From assembly GCF_000155955.1 (NCBI RefSeq), contig NZ_GG697141.2, positions 630,855 to 694,854 on the forward strand: 64,000 bases of DNA, written 5' to 3'. Origin of the DNA: Mitsuokella multacida DSM 20544. GTDB lineage: Bacteria; Bacillota; Negativicutes; Selenomonadales; Selenomonadaceae. The notes under the pieces are model-generated. The model was not told where the DNA came from. It was given only the letters and a program-made list of their open reading frames with translations, and did no database searches. Positions 60,016 through 64,000 of this stretch are shown here, piece by piece (position 1 is the stretch's first letter; every line of letters begins with the position of its first letter). The translations under genes and the position numbers were made by a program.

Positions 60016-61863
60016 ATGCAGATCAATGGAGACATCCAGAATATCAAACAGCACATCGTCAAGCGGCTCGAGGGGCTCTACGAGAAGACCGTGCCGATTG
60101 GCCAGCTCTCGACGCACGAACTCAACAGCGAGATGCTCGAAGTCACACATCTGCTCGGCCGCGAAGTCGCCGTCTACCTGAATCGTCAGGGCAAAGTCCT
60201 GCAGGTGTCCGTCGGCGATACCGACACGGTCGACCTGCCGGAGTTCAAGTCGCGCCGCGCCGAGGGGAAGCTCACGGGCATCCGTTGCATCCACACGCAT
60301 CCGAGCGGCGACACGCGCCTCAGCGAGCCCGACCTGTCCTCGCTGCGCCGCCTGCGCTTCGACTGCATGGCCGCGATCGGCTTTCGCGCGGATAGAGAAG
60401 GGGAGATCGTCGGCTCACTCGGCTTCTTCACGGGCGATGTGGCCGAGGACGGCACCGAGGCGCTCAGCACGGTCGGACCGCTGCCTGAGCGCGCGCTGCA
60501 CATGATCAACCTGACGTATCTCATCACGGTCGTCAACAAGAAGCTCAGCGCCCGTAGCACGAAGACGACGGCGGACGAGACGGAGCGCGCCCTGCTCGCC
60601 GGCCTCGACTGTGGCAAGACGCTCTGGCCCATCGACGAGTCGATGGCCGAGCTCGAGCGGCTCGCCGACACGGCGGGCGCCGTCATCGTCGGCAAGTTCA
60701 TCCAGCGCCGCGAGAAGCCCGACGCCGCCTTCTTCCTCGGGCGCGGCAAAGTCGCCGAGATCGCCATGGAAGTCCAGAACCGCGATGCGACGCTCTTGAT
60801 CCTCGACGACGAGCTTACGCCGTCGCAGCAGCACAATCTCGAGCAGATGCTCGGTATCAAGGTCATCGACCGCACAGCACTGATTCTCGACATCTTCGCA
60901 CAGCGCGCCCGCACGAGGGAGGGCAAGCTGCAGGTCGAGCTCGCGCAGCTCCAGTACAACCTGCCACGCCTCGGCGGACAGGGTCTCGTGCTCTCTCGCC
61001 TCGGCGGCGGCATCGGCACGCGCGGCCCCGGCGAGACGAAACTCGAGGTCGACCGCCGCCGCATCTACGCGCGTATCCACGACCTCGAGGCACAAATTGA
61101 CGCCGTGCAGAAGAACCGCCACCTGCACCGCCGGCGCCGCAAGCTCTCGCGCATCCCGCTCGTCGCCCTCGTCGGCTACACCAATGCGGGCAAGTCGACG
61201 CTGCTCAACAAGCTCACGGGAGCCGAGGTCTTCGCCGAGGACAAGCTCTTCGCGACGCTCGACCCGACGACGCGTCACCTCGTGCTGCCCGAGAAGCAGG
61301 AAATCCTCCTGACCGACACCGTCGGCTTCATCCAGAAGCTGCCGCACACGCTCGTCAAGGCATTCCGCGCAACGCTCGAAGAGGTGCAGGAAGCTGACCT
61401 TTTGCTGCACGTCGTCGACTGCAGCAACGAGAACTACGAGCAGCAGATCGAGTCGGTCGTCGAGGTCCTCAAGGAGCTCGATGCCGTCGACAAGCCGACG
61501 CTCTACGTCTTCAACAAGGCCGACCGCTTTGCAGTCCCCGATGCGGCACCGGGGCAAGCGAGGAAGGGACTGACACCCGCGCAGGAGGCCATGATGCTGC
61601 ACGGCCGCGAGGGCATCTGCGTCTCCGCCCGGACGGGGGCCAATCTCCTTGCGCTCCAGCAGCTCATTGAGCACTTCTTTTCAGAGCAGCAGGTCCAGAT
61701 GGAGCTGCTGATTCCATTTGCACAGGGCCGTCTGCTGACGGAGCTGCACGAGCTCCACGCTGTCCGCGAGACCGACTACTGCGAGACGGGCACGCGCGTC
61801 AAGGTCAGCCTGCCCGCATCGAAGCGAGCGCGCTTCGAGCCGTATGAAATCCACAAAAAATAA
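60016..61863 (+). CDS. hflX: GTPase HflX with an N-terminal JAMM/RadC-like domain
   Basis: 615 residues, about 190 longer than E. coli HflX. The C-terminal part is a standard ribosome-associated HflX GTPase: glycine-rich GPGETKLEVDRRRI, P-loop GYTNAGKST (about residue 397), DTVGFIQKLP, and NKAD. The N-terminal 150 residues resemble RadC/JAB domains: GREVAVYLNRQGKVL with Glu50, then HTHPSGDTRLSEPD with His93, His95, Ser103 and Asp106, a complete JAMM zinc motif. ATG 60016 is preferred, since ATGAGGT lies five bases upstream; ATG 60004 is four codons earlier with no site. Confidence 0.88.
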   Translation: MQINGDIQNIKQHIVKRLEGLYEKTVPIGQLSTHELNSEMLEVTHLLGREVAVYLNRQGKVLQVSVGDTDTVDLPEFKSRRAEGKLTGIRCIHTHPSGDTRLSEPDLSSLRRLRFDCMAAIGFRADREGEIVGSLGFFTGDVAEDGTEALSTVGPLPERALHMINLTYLITVVNKKLSARSTKTTADETERALLAGLDCGKTLWPIDESMAELERLADTAGAVIVGKFIQRREKPDAAFFLGRGKVAEIAMEVQNRDATLLILDDELTPSQQHNLEQMLGIKVIDRTALILDIFAQRARTREGKLQVELAQLQYNLPRLGGQGLVLSRLGGGIGTRGPGETKLEVDRRRIYARIHDLEAQIDAVQKNRHLHRRRRKLSRIPLVALVGYTNAGKSTLLNKLTGAEVFAEDKLFATLDPTTRHLVLPEKQEILLTDTVGFIQKLPHTLVKAFRATLEEVQEADLLLHVVDCSNENYEQQIESVVEVLKELDAVDKPTLYVFNKADRFAVPDAAPGQARKGLTPAQEAMMLHGREGICVSARTGANLLALQQLIEHFFSEQQVQMELLIPFAQGRLLTELHELHAVRETDYCETGTRVKVSLPASKRARFEPYEIHKK

Positions 61864-61900
61864 TTCTAACAATAAAATAGACTGTGAGGTAAATATTTCC

Positions 61901-63151
61901 ATGTCATTCTCCAAGAAAATCACCGATCTCAAACGCGAGGTCCTCAAGGAATCTGAGCCGCTCTTCGCACACATCGAAGATGTGGCGGAGGCCAATACGC
62001 TGAAGGTCCTCGACGCGATGCACGAATGCCGCGTCTCCGACGCACACTTCAACACGACGACGGGCTACGCCTACGACGATATCGGCCGCGGCAAGCTCGA
62101 GGAGCTCTACGCCAAGATTTTCGGCGCGGAGCGCGCGCTCGTGCGCACGCAGTTCGTCTCGGGCACGCACGCCCTGGCAACCGTGCTCTTCGGCATCTTG
62201 CGCCCCGGTGATGAGCTTGTCTCGCTGACGGGCAAGCCGTACGACACGATGCAGACGGTCATCGGCTATGACAACCCGAGCCCGGGCTCCCTCAAGGAAT
62301 TCGGCGTGCTCTACAACGAGCTGCCGATGGTCGCGGGCAAAGTCGACATGGCCCATATCAAGGACGTCATCACCGACAAGACGAAGATGGTCGAGATCCA
62401 GCGCTCGCGCGGCTACAGCATGCGCAGCCCGCTCTCCATCGAGGACATCCGCGCCATCACGGCGGAAGTCCATCGCATCAAGCCCGACTGCATCTGCTTC
62501 GTCGACAACTGCTACGGCGAATTCGTCGACTACGAGGAGCCGACGCAGGCCGGAGCCGACATCATGGCCGGCTCGCTCATCAAGAACCCCGGCGGCGGCA
62601 TCGCACCGACTGGCGGCTACATCGTCGGCCGCGACGATCTCGTCGAGCTCGCCTCGTACCGCCTGACGGCTCCGGGCATGGGCGATGAGCTCGGCGCCAG
62701 CCTCTCGAACAACCGCCTGCTGTTCCAGGGTCTTTTCCTCGCGCCGCACGTCGTCTCGCAGGCCATCAAAGGCGCGATCTTCGCGGCCGGCATGTTCGCC
62801 AAGCTCGGCTACAAGACGCTGCCGCTGCCGACGGAAGTGCGCGGCGACATCATCCAGGCTATCGAGCTCGGCAGTGCCGACAAGCTCATCGCATTCTGCG
62901 GCGGTATCCAGAAGTATTCGCCGGTCGACTCCTTCGCCGCGCCGGAGCCCTGGGACATGCCGGGCTATGCCGACAAGATCATCATGGCAGCAGGTACCTT
63001 CGTCCAGGGCGCATCGATTGAGTTCAGCGCCGACGGCCCGCTGCGCGAGCCCTACAACGTCTACCTGCAGGGTGGCCTGACCTTCGAGCACGCGATCATC
63101 GGCATCATGGGCGCCGCCCAGGCCGTCCTCGACCTCGATACAGACAAGTAA
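61901..63151 (+). CDS. YnbB-like PLP-dependent enzyme (aluminium-resistance/methionine gamma-lyase-like family)
   Basis: 416 residues. Fold-type I PLP enzyme: THALATVLFG, SPGSLKEFGVLY, EIQRSRGYSMRSPLSIEDI (approx.), CFVDNCYGEFVD (PLP Asp) and SLIKNPGGGIAPTGGYI with the Schiff-base lysine. These match the Firmicute YnbB family, often found near hfq/glnR or lexA and miscalled as a methionine gamma-lyase; its true reaction is not established. ATG 61901 follows GAGGT. Followed by a strong bidirectional terminator. Confidence 0.82.
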   Translation: MSFSKKITDLKREVLKESEPLFAHIEDVAEANTLKVLDAMHECRVSDAHFNTTTGYAYDDIGRGKLEELYAKIFGAERALVRTQFVSGTHALATVLFGILRPGDELVSLTGKPYDTMQTVIGYDNPSPGSLKEFGVLYNELPMVAGKVDMAHIKDVITDKTKMVEIQRSRGYSMRSPLSIEDIRAITAEVHRIKPDCICFVDNCYGEFVDYEEPTQAGADIMAGSLIKNPGGGIAPTGGYIVGRDDLVELASYRLTAPGMGDELGASLSNNRLLFQGLFLAPHVVSQAIKGAIFAAGMFAKLGYKTLPLPTEVRGDIIQAIELGSADKLIAFCGGIQKYSPVDSFAAPEPWDMPGYADKIIMAAGTFVQGASIEFSADGPLREPYNVYLQGGLTFEHAIIGIMGAAQAVLDLDTDK

Positions 63152-63175
63152 CTTCATAGAACCATAAGAAATATA

Positions 63176-63223
63176 AAAAGACGCCTGTCCGGAAGAGCAA
63201 TCTTCACGGACAGGCGTCTTTTC
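63176..63223. terminator. Bidirectional terminator between the YnbB-like gene and lexA
   Basis: AAAAGACGCCTGTCCG pairs with CGGACAGGCGTCTTTT (ending at 63222), a 16-bp perfect stem with A- and T-runs on its ends. Confidence 0.92.
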
Positions 63224-63249
63224 ATGACGTCTTGAATTTCTGAAAATCT

Positions 63250-63867
63250 TTAAATCCGATGGTAGACACTGATCACGCGTGCGACAATCGTAACGGCATT
63301 CTTGCACGGCTCCGTGCTGTCGGCCGTCTCAGCTGTACTCTGCAGGTAAGTGCCATCCTCGTCCTGGCGGAAGTAGCGGACGAGCGTGCGGCCCTCTGTC
63401 TCCGCGACGACGAGGTCGAAATCATTGGCAAATTCCTGCGGAGTGATGAAGAGAACATCGCCCTCAGCGATGCCCGCCTGCTGCAGGCCATCATCTGGCA
63501 TGTGCAACAGGTACGTCTTCTTGTGGGTGCCGAGCATGTCCTGCGGGAACGAGTAAACATCTCGGATGTTCCTCTCGCTGAACAGGGCAGCCCCTTTATG
63601 GATGCCCATGAGCATCGGCACCGGCACATTCTGGCGCCAGGGGCGTTCATCGAGAATGTCGATGGCCCGCGGCTTCGTCGGATCGCGCTTGATCATGCCA
63701 TTGGCTTCGAGGCGTGAAAGGTAGCCGTGCACCGTCGAGCTCGACTTGAGTCCGACAGCCTCGCCGATTTCCCGCACCGACGGTGGGTAGCCTTTCTCCA
63801 ACAGGAAAGCCTTGATGAACTGGAAAATCTCCTTCTGGCGATCACTTGATTTTCTCGTCTTGCGCAT
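63250..63867 (-). CDS. lexA: LexA-like transcriptional repressor lacking self-cleavage residues
   Basis: 205 residues, normal LexA length. The N-terminal winged helix is intact (PPSVREIGEAVGLKSSSTVHGYL, residues 28-50, shown in part; RLEANGMIKRDPTKPRAI follows). The C-terminal S24 domain aligns throughout (PVPMLMGIHKG, YLLHMPDDGLQQAGIAEGDV, LVVAETEGRTLVRYF), but the Ala-Gly cleavage site is Lys91-Gly92, the catalytic Ser is Gly127, and the catalytic Lys is Arg164. It should bind DNA and dimerise but not cut itself. It could still be a LexA paralogue with another trigger. Upstream is an extended -10 promoter with one CGAAC half-site. Confidence 0.85.
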   Translation of the reverse strand: MRKTRKSSDRQKEIFQFIKAFLLEKGYPPSVREIGEAVGLKSSSTVHGYLSRLEANGMIKRDPTKPRAIDILDERPWRQNVPVPMLMGIHKGAALFSERNIRDVYSFPQDMLGTHKKTYLLHMPDDGLQQAGIAEGDVLFITPQEFANDFDLVVAETEGRTLVRYFRQDEDGTYLQSTAETADSTEPCKNAVTIVARVISVYHRI

Positions 63868-63951
63868 AATGAATCCCCCTCATCTATATATCTATATCTA
63901 ATGCAAACAAGCTCGATACAATCAATATCGTTTTGTCTTTTATCCTTTTTT

Positions 63952-63975
63952 ATTATATCATATGTATGTTCGAAA
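63952..63975 (-). promoter_or_regulatory. lexA promoter region with a possible LexA half-site
   Basis: Minus strand: extended -10 TGATATAAT (63952-63960), preceded by CGAACATACAT, one half of the Firmicute SOS box pattern CGAAC-N4-GTTCG. No matching second half is visible, so autoregulation is only suggested. Confidence 0.35.
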
Positions 63976-64000
63976 GGGAAAGTATTTGACAAACATTAAA

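Overview
The window reads as a chromosome segment of a diderm Firmicute of the class Negativicutes, probably Selenomonadaceae (Selenomonas/Mitsuokella-like). This is inferred from the mix of genes. A YadA-type trimeric autotransporter carries an SLH-like tail, and phosphatidylethanolamine synthesis genes are present, both fitting a cell with an outer membrane. The rest has Firmicute gene content and order (pyrK-pyrD type 1B, hemZ-hisS-aspS, bifunctional rel, pcrA-ligA, THF riboswitch-folT). The core is G+C-rich with strong C/G third positions, and TTG or GTG starts are frequent, so several starts were set by Shine-Dalgarno position rather than by the first ATG.

Layout. 1-4356: end of a large adhesin. 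4579-6192: a beta-CASP metallo-hydrolase. 6264-16153: a complete de novo UMP operon, pyrB-pyrC-carA-carB-pyrK-pyrD-pyrF-pyrE, with promoter, attenuator-like leader and terminator. 16255-17682: an acetyltransferase whose 5' end carries an 11-bp tandem duplication, and a convergent phosphoesterase. 17737-23102: an accessory region, more A+T-rich, bounded by two direct copies of a small-RNA locus. It holds an esterase and a tight three-gene operon (MORC-like GHKL ATPase, unknown beta-rich protein, DUF6339-like protein) that I consider the best candidate for an uncharacterised conflict or defence system. The second RNA copy is tail-to-tail with a 55-residue membrane peptide gene, resembling a type I toxin-antitoxin pair. 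23155-23958: folT under a THF riboswitch. 24009-33602: nucleoside and NAD salvage (nucleoside phosphorylase, a frameshifted pnuC, pncB), aroE, tgt, yajC, formyl-THF cyclo-ligase, secD, secF.

33688-34230 has no gene and holds an unusual family of roughly 190-bp repeats whose terminal inverted arms match within each copy but differ between copies. 34387-43956: recJ, rel, a Fur-family regulator, hemZ, hisS, aspS. 44114-47648: a WecG/TagA glycosyltransferase, psd, pssA and a membrane glycosyltransferase (envelope). 47700-50868: queD-queE and xpt-pbuX. 50965-57145: a CBS-type pyrophosphatase, pcrA, ligA. 57220-57421: a structured, pseudoknotted RNA with its own promoter and terminator. 57442-64000: a nitroreductase, an internally duplicated unknown protein, a 37-kDa nucleoid-associated protein homologue, an HflX GTPase with a JAMM-like N-terminal domain, a YnbB-like PLP enzyme, and a LexA-like repressor lacking all three residues needed for self-cleavage.

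I found no rRNA, tRNA, CRISPR array or transposase. Family assignments come from motif recognition by eye; no database search was run.
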